7,042 nucleotides of DNA from Synergistales bacterium (GCA_018434645.1 JAHDOX010000049.1:1-7042); one strand, 5' to 3'; positions 1 through 6,513 are shown, counted from the first letter of the stretch. The notes: generated by a model not told the origin, from the letters alone. Program-made: numbers and translations.

Positions 1-587
1 AAGCTTGATATGGCTCCGGCGACGACACTGGCAGCGCTTCCTGCGAGGAGACGTCGAGGCTGGTAGGTTGTGGTGTTCCCCGAGACCTCATCGGTGAAAC
101 AGGCTGAAAGGTTGAGAGGGTCTTCTTTTCCTGTTTCGCAGCTCTTGTGGTATTCGGGCTGGTTTTTGTCGACGAGCATAGACCCGGCTGTATAGAAAGC
201 GACTATGGAAAAAACGAGGGCCAGGACGTTTTCATGCAGGAATACAGCGATATAGCCTCCTGTAACGGCACCGAAGGCGGTGGCTGTTTCAAGTAAAAGG
301 CCTAGGCGGAGATTTGTCAGACCCTTCCGGATATATGTGGAAGACGCGGAAAGAGAGGTCGCCACGACCGCTACAAGACTTGTGCCCACGGCTGTCTTCA
401 TGGGCAGATCTAAAAAAAGCGTCAAAAGAGGTACGAGAAAAATTCCCCCTCCAAGACCCAACAAGGCTCCCATTACCCCTGATATCAAAGCGATGAAAAA
501 AACTGCGGTTCCGAACACAAACTCACCTCGCAGACCAAGGACCTTGCCCTTGAATTCCGGCCGTATTCCCCCGGAAATTTTCCCCAT
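1..587 (-). CDS. TauE/SafE-family membrane permease, C-terminus cut off by window edge
   Basis: Reading leftward from an ATG at 587-585, the frame stays open for 195 residues to the window edge, so the C-terminal part is missing. It encodes a polytopic membrane protein. A first hydrophobic helix at about residues 24-43 runs into a glycine-rich GLGGG at 44-48 followed by VPLLTLFL, then the motif KTAVGTSL at 64-71. Further hydrophobic segments lie at about 93-117 and 120-139. A polar loop at about 140-178 precedes a new hydrophobic stretch, the expected start of the second repeat. This pattern is typical of the TauE/SafE (COG0730) family, which moves anions such as sulfite or organosulfonates; the substrate here cannot be told. 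Family members usually begin almost directly with the first helix, so the 23 polar residues before it are suspicious. A GTG at 518-516 preceded by AGGTGAG is an alternative start. It is divergent from the IclR regulator. Family is confident; start is not. Confidence 0.85.
   Translation of the reverse strand, partial: MGKISGGIRPEFKGKVLGLRGEFVFGTAVFFIALISGVMGALLGLGGGIFLVPLLTLFLDLPMKTAVGTSLVAVVATSLSASSTYIRKGLTNLRLGLLLETATAFGAVTGGYIAVFLHENVLALVFSIVAFYTAGSMLVDKNQPEYHKSCETGKEDPLNLSACFTDEVSGNTTTYQPRRLLAGSAASVVAGAISS
522..528 (-). promoter_or_regulatory. Possible ribosome binding site for an alternative GTG start of the TauE/SafE gene
   Basis: The - strand reads AGGTGAG, then TTT, then GTG at 518-516, in frame with the permease. 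The spacing is short (about 3-4 bases) but the complementarity to the 16S tail is good, while the ATG at 587 has no clear Shine-Dalgarno. Starting here would put the first membrane helix at the N-terminus, as is usual in the family. Confidence 0.35.
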
Positions 588-595
588 GATGCCCA

Positions 596-604
596 ATCAT
601 ACCA
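596..604 (-). promoter_or_regulatory. Candidate extended -10 promoter for the TauE/SafE gene
   Basis: On the - strand the bases TGG followed by TATGAT form an extended -10 element (TGn plus a 5/6 match to TATAAT). No good -35 lies at the normal spacing: 17 bp upstream is ACGATT, and TTGAAG sits only 13 bp away. Transcription would begin near 589, almost on top of the ATG at 587. That implies either a leaderless message or use of the GTG at 518. This is a motif reading only. Confidence 0.35.
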
Positions 605-685
605 GAGATGGTCACTTCAATCGTGTAGTCTAGTTGGAAACCATGCAACCATAACAATGTCCAGATCCGCCGTTAGCCTCAAATC

Positions 686-714
686 TTGACAACAGGCGGA
701 ATATCGAGTAGTTT
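686..714 (+). promoter_or_regulatory. Candidate promoter for the IclR regulator and possibly the hut cluster
   Basis: A perfect -35 box TTGACA lies at 686-691. At 17 bp spacing the -10 position (709-714) reads TAGTTT, only a 3/6 match, so the promoter would be weak or activator-dependent. Transcription would start near 721, just upstream of the inverted repeat at 726-752, so a protein bound there could block it. A second -35-like TTGACT at 714-719 has no convincing -10 partner. Confidence 0.4.
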
Positions 715-725
715 TGACTTGTTCC

Positions 726-752
726 AAAAACGGGACGAACTGTCCCATTTTT
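726..752 (+). promoter_or_regulatory. Inverted repeat, candidate operator of the IclR-family regulator
   Basis: The left arm AAAAACGGGAC (726-736) and the right arm GTCCCATTTTT (742-752) are complementary at 10 of 11 positions, separated by five bases (GAACT). The repeat ends two bases before the GGAGG of the regulator gene and lies downstream of the candidate promoter. IclR-family proteins commonly bind such short palindromes next to their own genes, so autoregulation is the simplest reading. In RNA the same bases could fold into a hairpin followed by five U residues, so a weak attenuator is a second possibility. The repeat itself is plain in the sequence; its role is inferred. Confidence 0.6.
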
Positions 753-753
753 C

Positions 754-758
754 GGAGG
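754..758 (+). promoter_or_regulatory. Ribosome binding site setting the IclR gene start
   Basis: GGAGG lies five bases before the ATG at 764. The same frame is open upstream to a TTG at 686, but that TTG is part of a TTGACA promoter box, has no Shine-Dalgarno, and would add 26 residues across the inverted repeat. The ATG at 764 is therefore preferred. Confidence 0.75.
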
Positions 759-763
759 AGTCT

Positions 764-1501
764 ATGTCAAGGATAGCCGCCAAACGCGACACCGTCGGGA
801 AAATTGCCGCCATTATGGAACTGTTGTGCTCCTCCGGCGATACATACAGCCTCAGAGAGATAGAAACCCATACGGGAATCCCCCGCCGCACCCTTCACCG
901 TTTGCTTTTGGCCCTCGAAAAACAGGAATGGGTCTATAGAGATGCCCTGTCGGAGCGTTTCCGGCCCGGTGTTCGTTTTTTCCTGCTCCATAACGGCAAG
1001 CTTTTCCACCATGCACTAATCAGGACCGCTGCCCCGGAGATGGAGGCCCTCGTGCAAAAAACAGGCAAGACGGCTGTCTTGAGCGTCCTTGAAGGTTCTT
1101 CGGGTCTTTGTATCCATCATGTGGAGCCGCCGCAAGGCGTGAAGTACGTGGCCCACAGGGGGATGAGCATACCCCTGTACACCGGAGCTACCGGGAAAGT
1201 GCTGCTTGCTTTCTGCCAGGAAGACGAAAGGGAGCGCTTTCTCGAGGCGGAGCTTCCGAAAACGGTAGATGTTTCCAGGCTCAGGCATGAGCTTGAGGAT
1301 ATCAGGCTCAAGGGATATGCGTACAGCCGCGAGGAATGGATGGAGCATGCCGGCGACATAAGCGTCCCGGTATTCGACAAAAGGGGCAGTTTCGTGGCGC
1401 AGCTGGGACTTGCCGGACTTGTCACCAGCTTCGACGGCAAGGAAGAGTCCCTTTTGCGGTCATTGCAAGAAGCGTCGGAAAGGATAGGCAAAGCCTTGTA
1501 A
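764..1501 (+). CDS. IclR-family transcriptional regulator, likely local regulator of the hut genes
   Basis: This 245-residue protein has the length and two-domain layout of the IclR family. A winged helix-turn-helix spans about residues 10-70, with recognition-helix-like IPRRTLHRLLLALEKQEW at 39-56. The C-terminal effector-binding domain (about 80-245) carries the family pattern GATGKVLLAF at 141-150 and, near 184-218, GYAYSREEW followed by ISVPVFDKRG and VAQLGLAG. Such proteins bind small organic acids and repress or activate adjacent catabolic operons. It lies 73 bases upstream of ftcD on the same strand with no terminator between, so it may be cotranscribed with the hut genes. A role in sensing urocanate, histidine or a downstream product is inference from position only. 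The better-known hut regulators are HutC (GntR family) and HutP, so an IclR protein here is noteworthy. A candidate operator lies just upstream. Confidence 0.9.
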   Translation: MSRIAAKRDTVGKIAAIMELLCSSGDTYSLREIETHTGIPRRTLHRLLLALEKQEWVYRDALSERFRPGVRFFLLHNGKLFHHALIRTAAPEMEALVQKTGKTAVLSVLEGSSGLCIHHVEPPQGVKYVAHRGMSIPLYTGATGKVLLAFCQEDERERFLEAELPKTVDVSRLRHELEDIRLKGYAYSREEWMEHAGDISVPVFDKRGSFVAQLGLAGLVTSFDGKEESLLRSLQEASERIGKAL

Positions 1502-1574
1502 TTTCAGGCACTTTAATGGGAAAGATAAACGGACCTGCAAAAGGCCGGAAAAGAAGACAGGGAGGTAAAAATCA

Positions 1575-2498
1575 ATGGCAAGACAGCTTATCGAATGTGT
1601 ACCCAATTTCAGCGAAGGCAGGCGGAAGGACGTCATCGAGGATATCGTCGAACCCTTCAAAAAGACAAAAGGGTGCTACCTTTTCGACTACCGCGCCGAC
1701 GAAGACCACAACCGTCTGGTAGTGAGCCTTGCCGGCGAGCCGCAGGCGATTTGTGATGCCGTGATGGTGGCGTCACAAAAGGCCGTGGATTCCATCGACC
1801 TGAATACCCATCAGGGAGCGCATCCCCGAATGGGAGCCGTCGATGTCATCCCCTTCACGCCCATAAGCAATATAACCATGGAAGAATGCGTAAAGCTGGC
1901 CCATGATTTCGGCAAGCGCTTTTACGAAGAACTCGGGGTGCCCGTCTACTTTTACGAGGAGGCGGCCCTGAGGCCCGAGAGAAAGAAACTGGAAGTCATC
2001 CGCAAAGGACAATACGAGGCTTTAAAGGAAGAGGTTAAAAATCCCGAACGCTACCCGGACGTGGGGAAACCGAAACTTCATCCGACCGCCGGGGCCACCG
2101 TCATAGGTGCCAGGAAGTTCCTTGTGGCTTTTAACGTAAACCTAAATACCACCAATCTTGAAATCGCCAAGACCATCGCGAAGCGGGTGCGGGCTTCCGG
2201 TGGCGGCTTTACCGCCGTCAAGGGCATAGGGCTTGCCCTGGAAGAGAAAAACCTCGTCCAGGTGAGCATGAATATCGTCGACGCAGACAAGACGGCCATC
2301 TACAGGGCGCTGGAGTTCATCCGCATGGAAGCCGCCCGCTGGGGTGTGACGATAAACGGGACCGAGGTCTACGGCATGATCCCCGCGAAGGCAATACTTG
2401 ACAGCGCCGCCTACTACATGCAGATCGACGACTTCGATATGAACCAGGTTCTAGAGCTTAAACTGTTGGAGCTCATGAGAGAAGAGGATGACCGATGA
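1575..2498 (+). CDS. ftcD: Glutamate formiminotransferase (EC 2.1.2.5)
   Basis: The enzyme transfers the formimino group of N-formimino-L-glutamate to tetrahydrofolate, giving 5-formimino-THF and glutamate, in the cytoplasm. At 307 residues it matches stand-alone bacterial enzymes; in mammals this domain is fused to the cyclodeaminase. Seen: the N-terminal ECVPNFSEGR at 7-16, DYRADEDHNR at 38-47, and QGAHPRMGAVDVIPFTP at 80-96. H83 corresponds to the catalytic histidine (His82) of the pig enzyme. The C-terminal subdomain begins near 170 with HPTAGATVIGARKFLVAFNV and contains VRASGGGFTAVKGIGL at 205-220. The ATG at 1575 follows a GGGAGGT site at 1560-1566. The stop overlaps the hutI start as ATGA, suggesting translational coupling. 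It takes HutI's product and hands 5-formimino-THF to FchA, two genes downstream. Confidence 0.96.
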   Translation: MARQLIECVPNFSEGRRKDVIEDIVEPFKKTKGCYLFDYRADEDHNRLVVSLAGEPQAICDAVMVASQKAVDSIDLNTHQGAHPRMGAVDVIPFTPISNITMEECVKLAHDFGKRFYEELGVPVYFYEEAALRPERKKLEVIRKGQYEALKEEVKNPERYPDVGKPKLHPTAGATVIGARKFLVAFNVNLNTTNLEIAKTIAKRVRASGGGFTAVKGIGLALEEKNLVQVSMNIVDADKTAIYRALEFIRMEAARWGVTINGTEVYGMIPAKAILDSAAYYMQIDDFDMNQVLELKLLELMREEDDR

Positions 2499-3739
2499 GG
2501 CGGGTCCTTTTTTACGACGCAAACATCTTTACGCCGTTGATGGGTTCCGCCCCTTCCTCCGGCAAGAAACAGGGCGAGGTGGTTGTTTACGAAAGGGGAG
2601 CCCTTCTGAGCGAAAACGGTTTTATCTCCGCCGTGGGAGCCACCGATGACGTTTTGAAAAAGGCTGGCGGACTGGAACTCGATCTCGAGGTCGATCTGGG
2701 CGGAGCCTGCGTAATACCAGGTTTCGTGGACCCTCACACCCATATTTGCTTCGCCGAAAGACGTGAGCGTGAGTTTTCCATGCGCCTTGCCGGGAAACCC
2801 TACCTGGAGATACTCAAGGCCGGCGGGGGCATTCTTTCCTCTGTGGACGCAGTAAGGAGAGCGACCGAGGAAGATCTGTACGAAATAACGCTTGAAAACG
2901 TCTACAGGGCCTTGAGTCTGGGTACCACGACTATCGAAATTAAAAGCGGTTACGGCCTCGATACGGAATCGGAACTCAAAATGCTTTCCGTCATAGGGCG
3001 GATAGGTCGCGGAACTCCGCTGGATGTGGTTGCAACCTTCATGGGGGGGCATGCGGTCCCGAGGGAATACAAGGAAAACCCTGACGCCTTTGTGGACCTG
3101 CTCGTTAAAGAGATGATCCCGGCAGTCGCCCGACAGGGCATCGCCTCTTTCTGTGATGTATTCTGCGAGGAGGGCGTATTTTCCCTCGAACAAAGCCGCC
3201 GGATTCTGGAAGCCGCGAAAAAAGCGGGCTTCAAACTCCGGATCCACGCCGACGAAGTCAACGACCTCGGAGGGGCGGGCCTTGCGGCCGAATTGAAAAC
3301 CCATTCGGCGGAGCATCTTCTGGCCGCCGGAATAAGCAACCTCAAGGCCATGGCCGAAGCAGGCGTGATAGCAAATATCCTTCCCGCTACGGCTTACAGC
3401 CTCAAGAAGCCTTACGCACCCGTCAGGAAGATGATTGAGCTGGCTGTCCCCGTAGCCCTGGCTACGGATTGCAACCCCGGTTCCTGCTTCACGGAGTCTA
3501 TGCCATTTGTCTTCGGCCTGGGCGTTATGAACATGGATATGACCGTAGAAGAAGCGCTGGTGGCGACGACCCTTAATGCCGCCTGGTCGGTGGGTATGCA
3601 GGAAAAGGTGGGAAGCCTGGAGGAGGGTAAACAGGCGGATTTCCTTGTCCTGGATGGCGAAACCCCGGCTATCCTCGCCTATCACGCTGGGGTGTCTCCC
3701 GTAGTGGATGTTTACAAAAAAGGCGTCCTGGTAGCCTGA
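2495..3739 (+). CDS. hutI: Imidazolonepropionase (EC 3.5.2.7)
   Basis: This 414-residue metal-dependent amidohydrolase opens the ring of 4-imidazolone-5-propanoate to give N-formimino-L-glutamate, the third step of histidine degradation. Metal ligands are visible: H81 and H83 in DPHTH, H251 in RIHADE, and D325 in ATDCNPGS. Substrate-site residues, placed by recalled comparison with the Bacillus subtilis enzyme, are R90, Y103, Y153 (IKSGYGLD), H186 (MGGHAVP), E254 and H274. LPATAY at 296-301 and the C-terminal GSLEEGKQADFLVLDG at 373-388 are also typical. The outer beta-sandwich is formed by the N- and C-terminal ends. The start overlaps the ftcD stop (ATGA) and is served by GAGGA at 2484-2488. 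Nothing is missing or truncated. Confidence 0.97.
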   Translation: MRRVLFYDANIFTPLMGSAPSSGKKQGEVVVYERGALLSENGFISAVGATDDVLKKAGGLELDLEVDLGGACVIPGFVDPHTHICFAERREREFSMRLAGKPYLEILKAGGGILSSVDAVRRATEEDLYEITLENVYRALSLGTTTIEIKSGYGLDTESELKMLSVIGRIGRGTPLDVVATFMGGHAVPREYKENPDAFVDLLVKEMIPAVARQGIASFCDVFCEEGVFSLEQSRRILEAAKKAGFKLRIHADEVNDLGGAGLAAELKTHSAEHLLAAGISNLKAMAEAGVIANILPATAYSLKKPYAPVRKMIELAVPVALATDCNPGSCFTESMPFVFGLGVMNMDMTVEEALVATTLNAAWSVGMQEKVGSLEEGKQADFLVLDGETPAILAYHAGVSPVVDVYKKGVLVA

Positions 3740-3755
3740 AAATAAAGATGAAAGT

Positions 3756-3760
3756 GGAGG
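3756..3760 (+). promoter_or_regulatory. Ribosome binding site setting the fchA start
   Basis: GGAGG ends eight bases before the ATG at 3769. An in-frame ATG at 3748 lies upstream of this site and has only a weak AATAAAG ahead of it, so the later ATG is preferred; the earlier one would add seven residues (MKVEVKK). Confidence 0.75.
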
Positions 3761-3768
3761 TTAAAAAG

Positions 3769-4398
3769 ATGAAACTTTCGGAAATGAAAATCAGCGAATT
3801 CGTAGAAGACCTTTCATCGGATTCACCCGCACCTGGTGGAGGGAGTGTGGCCGCGCTGTCCGCTTCCCTGGGAGCGGCATTGGTTTCGATGGTTTCGGCC
3901 CTGACGGTTGGGAAGGAAAAGTACCGGGATAACTGGGAGGACATGGAAAAGGCGGGCAAGGAAGCGAGAGAGCTTCAAGCGCGCCTGTTGGAACTGATGG
4001 AAGAAGATACGCAGGCTTTCAACGCCTTCATGGCGGCGCTCAAGCTTCCAAAGGACACGGAAGAGCAAAAGGCCCACCGGAAGGAAGCGATCCAGGAGGC
4101 CACCAAGGGGGCCATCGATGTTCCCCTCAAGACACTCGAGGCCTGCAGGGATGTGGCTGCACTGGCTGAAACGGCATGTAAAAAAGGAAACCAAAACGCT
4201 GTCTCCGATGCCGGGACCGCGGCCATCATGGCCCAGGCGGCGGGAAAGGCCGCGGCATATAACGTGAAGATAAACCTCATGGGCCTGAAGGATGAAACCT
4301 TCGCTGCAAAAGTCCGTCGTGAAATGGAAAACCTGATGGCGGAGCTTGAAAGACTGGTAGACGGCGTAGAAAAGGCCATAGAGAAATCACTTGCTTAA
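3769..4398 (+). CDS. fchA: Formiminotetrahydrofolate cyclodeaminase (EC 4.3.1.4)
   Basis: This enzyme converts 5-formimino-THF to 5,10-methenyl-THF and ammonia, completing entry of the histidine-derived carbon into the folate pool. The 209-residue length is normal for the stand-alone all-helical family. The signature SPAPGGGSVAALSASLGAAL lies at residues 18-37, and a second conserved block, GNQNAVSDAGTAA, at about 146-158. Charged heptad-like helices follow (KVRREMENLMAELERL), consistent with a helical, dimer-forming fold. The same family includes methenyl-THF cyclohydrolase (FchA of methylotrophs), and the sequence alone does not separate the two. Position between hutI and hutU, with ftcD in the same cluster, favours cyclodeaminase. 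It begins 29 bases after the hutI stop, so the genes are probably one transcript. Confidence 0.93.
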   Translation: MKLSEMKISEFVEDLSSDSPAPGGGSVAALSASLGAALVSMVSALTVGKEKYRDNWEDMEKAGKEARELQARLLELMEEDTQAFNAFMAALKLPKDTEEQKAHRKEAIQEATKGAIDVPLKTLEACRDVAALAETACKKGNQNAVSDAGTAAIMAQAAGKAAAYNVKINLMGLKDETFAAKVRREMENLMAELERLVDGVEKAIEKSLA

Positions 4399-4412
4399 AG
4401 TAAAGAACAAAA

Positions 4413-4418
4413 AGGAGG
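4413..4418 (+). promoter_or_regulatory. Strong ribosome binding site setting the hutU start
   Basis: AGGAGG lies eight bases before the ATG at 4427, a near-ideal Shine-Dalgarno. The frame is open upstream to a TTG at 4391, but that start would overlap the end of fchA and lie upstream of this site. Confidence 0.85.
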
Positions 4419-4426
4419 ATTCAAAC

Positions 4427-6460
4427 ATGTTGGAAAAGAATTTGCTAAACGGCAAGGCCATGACCATAAAACTCGACGCTGAACTGCCGGAATATCCAAA
4501 ATTCGTAGAAGGCATCCGCCGGGCACCGAACAGGGGGTGGACGCTGAACAAAAAGGAAACCGAACTGGCTCTTAAAAACGCCCTGAGGTACGTGCCGGAG
4601 GAGCTCCACGAGAAACTTGCCCCCGAGTTCATGGAAGAGCTGAAGACCACGGGCAGGATCTATGCCTACAGATACCGGCCCGAAGGGAGGATTTACGGCA
4701 AACCCGTACACGAGTACAAGGGCAAGTGCCTGGCGGGCAAGGCCTTCCAGGTAATGATCGACAATAACCTTGACTTCGAGGTTGCCCTTTATCCCTATGA
4801 GCTCGTGACCTATGGAGAGACGGGCCAGGTTTGCCAGAACTGGCTGCAGTACAGACTGATCAAAAAGTACCTGGAGGAATTGACAGAGGATACGACGCTC
4901 ATCGTCGAAAGCGGACATCCGCTGGGACTCTTCAAGTCCCGTCCTGAAGCCCCGAGAGTGATAATCACCAACGGGCTTTTGGTAGGAATTTTCGACAACC
5001 AGGAAGAATGGCATCGCGGCATGCAGCTTGGCGTGACCAACTACGGGCAGATGACCGCCGGCGGATGGATGTACATAGGCCCCCAGGGCATAGTGCACGG
5101 TACCTTCAACACACTGCTCAACGCTGCCAGACAGCGGCTTGGTGTAGGATCAAAGGGTAACCTGGCCGGAATCCTCTTCGTTTCATCGGGGCTCGGCGGT
5201 ATGAGCGGAGCCCAGGCCAAGGCGACGGAAATAGCCGGCGGCGTGGGGATTATCGCCGAGGTTGACGCATCCCGTATCGAGACGCGCCGCAGCCAGGGCT
5301 GGGTCAGCAAGGTGGCTGAAAGCTGTGAGGAAGCCTTCGCCATGGCTAAGGGAGCGCTCGAAAAAAGGGAGCCCCTTTCGATAGCCTATCACGGCAATAT
5401 CGTTGACCTTCTGCAGTATGCCGTGGACAACAATGAAGAAATCCCTCTGCTTTCGGACCAGACCAGCTGCCACGCCGCTTACGAAGGCGGTTACTGTCCT
5501 GTCGGGCTTTCCTTCGAGGAACGCACGCGCATGCTCAGGGAAAACCCGAAGGAGTTCCGGCGCCGTGTGGACGAGTCGCTCAGGAAACATTACGAGCTCA
5601 TCAAGACCCTGGTTGACAGGGGAACTTACTTCTTCGACTACGGCAATTCATTCATGAGCGCCGTCTTTGAAGCTGGCGTAAAGGAGATAGCCAAAAACGG
5701 CAAAGACACCCACGAAGGGTTCATCTGGCCCTCGTATGTGGAAGATATCATGGGTCCGCTTCTTTTCGACTACGGCTACGGTCCATTCAGGTGGGTGTGC
5801 CTTAGCGGGGATCCCGAAGACTTGAGAAAGACAGACAAGGCGGCCATGGAATGCATTGACCGCAATCGCAGGGGGCAGGACTACGACAACTGGGTATGGA
5901 TCCGCGACGCCGAGAAGAACAGGCTTGTCGTTGGAACCCAGGCCAGAATCCTGTACCAGGACGCCGAGGGGCGTCTCAAGATAGCGCTGAAGTTCAACGA
6001 GATGGTCCGCAACGGCGAGATCGGGCCTGTAATGATGGGCCGTGATCACCACGACACGGGAGGCACGGACTCGCCTTACCGCGAGACGGCAAACATCAAG
6101 GACGGGAGCAATATCTGCGCAGACATGGCTACCCAGTGCTTTGCCGGGAACGCCGCCAGGGGCATGACGCTTTGCGCTCTTCACAATGGCGGCGGAGTAG
6201 GTATCGGCAAGGCCATCAACGGAGGGTTCGGCATGCTTCTGGACGGCTCGGAAAGGACCGACGAGATCCTGAAATCAGCGATGATGTGGGACGCCCTGGG
6301 CGGTGTAGCACGAAGAGCCTGGGCCCGTTGTGAAAACGCCGAGGAAGTGAGCCGAGAGATCAACACGAAATATCCCGGAGACTATCACATAACGTTGCCC
6401 TATATTCCAGACGACGGGTTGATATCAAAAACCGTAGCAAAGGCTTGGGAACAGAATTAG
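4427..6460 (+). CDS. hutU: Urocanate hydratase (urocanase, EC 4.2.1.49), long form
   Basis: Urocanase uses tightly bound NAD+ as an electrophile to hydrate urocanate to 4-imidazolone-5-propanoate, the second step of histidine breakdown. At 677 residues this is the long form, close in length to the animal enzyme and about 120 residues longer than the familiar proteobacterial form. Conserved blocks: QNWLQYRLIKKYLEEL (137-152), TNYGQMTAGGWMYIGPQG (204-221), the NAD-binding glycine-rich SSGLGGMSGAQ (253-263), SDQTSCHAAYEGGYCPVG (343-360), YGPFRWVCLSGDPEDL (451-466), FNEMVRNGEIGPVMMGRDHHD (523-543, partial quote of the block), TDSPYRET (547-554) and ALHNGGGVGIGKAINGGFG (584-602). The usual signature of short urocanases, QGLPARICW, is represented by VGTQARILY at 502-510, so its cysteine is a leucine (L509). 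This agrees with what I recall of animal urocanase, so it is a subfamily trait. It is the last gene of the cluster, before a terminator. Confidence 0.97.
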   Translation: MLEKNLLNGKAMTIKLDAELPEYPKFVEGIRRAPNRGWTLNKKETELALKNALRYVPEELHEKLAPEFMEELKTTGRIYAYRYRPEGRIYGKPVHEYKGKCLAGKAFQVMIDNNLDFEVALYPYELVTYGETGQVCQNWLQYRLIKKYLEELTEDTTLIVESGHPLGLFKSRPEAPRVIITNGLLVGIFDNQEEWHRGMQLGVTNYGQMTAGGWMYIGPQGIVHGTFNTLLNAARQRLGVGSKGNLAGILFVSSGLGGMSGAQAKATEIAGGVGIIAEVDASRIETRRSQGWVSKVAESCEEAFAMAKGALEKREPLSIAYHGNIVDLLQYAVDNNEEIPLLSDQTSCHAAYEGGYCPVGLSFEERTRMLRENPKEFRRRVDESLRKHYELIKTLVDRGTYFFDYGNSFMSAVFEAGVKEIAKNGKDTHEGFIWPSYVEDIMGPLLFDYGYGPFRWVCLSGDPEDLRKTDKAAMECIDRNRRGQDYDNWVWIRDAEKNRLVVGTQARILYQDAEGRLKIALKFNEMVRNGEIGPVMMGRDHHDTGGTDSPYRETANIKDGSNICADMATQCFAGNAARGMTLCALHNGGGVGIGKAINGGFGMLLDGSERTDEILKSAMMWDALGGVARRAWARCENAEEVSREINTKYPGDYHITLPYIPDDGLISKTVAKAWEQN

Positions 6461-6475
6461 CAGAGAATAAAGCAG

Positions 6476-6513
6476 ATGCCTGGGGCTTTGGGAAAAACCT
6501 CAGGCATTTTCTT
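6476..6513 (+). terminator. Rho-independent terminator of the hut cluster
   Basis: ATGCCTGGGG (6476-6485) pairs with CCTCAGGCAT (6498-6507) in a ten-base-pair stem with one G-U pair and a 12-base loop, followed by a T-rich tract (TTTTCTTCTT, 6507 onward minus one overlap). It begins 15 bases after the hutU stop. On the other strand the stem is followed by CTGCTTTATT, a poor U tract, so it may stop the converging permease transcript only weakly. Confidence 0.85.

Noticed and set aside
280..633. Open frame of 117 codons on the + strand opposite the TauE/SafE gene
   Set aside because: Its protein is basic and proline-rich with no family features, while the opposite strand encodes a clear membrane protein.
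666..700. Inverted repeat TCCGCC (666-671) / GGCGGA (695-700) flanking the -35 box
   Set aside because: Only six bases per arm with a 23-base gap; expected by chance at this base composition. Noted only because it brackets the candidate -35.
588..763. Search for a riboswitch, T-box or small RNA in the gap before the regulator and in 1502-1574
   Set aside because: Apart from the 726-752 inverted repeat, neither stretch shows structured elements I can recognise.
3043..3049. Run of seven G within hutI, a possible slippage or phase-variation site
   Set aside because: The run encodes the conserved Gly-Gly of MGGHAVP in the correct frame and the gene is intact, so there is no sign of variation.
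2414..3685. A 423-codon open frame on the - strand lying antisense to hutI
   Set aside because: It mirrors the hutI frame, has no Shine-Dalgarno, no recognisable domain and a composition typical of an antisense shadow. HutI with all its catalytic residues explains the stretch.
4445..6184. Several 100-217 codon open frames antisense to hutU (for example 4445-5098 and 5648-6184)
   Set aside because: Shadows of the hutU coding frame in GC-rich sequence; no motifs or plausible translation signals.
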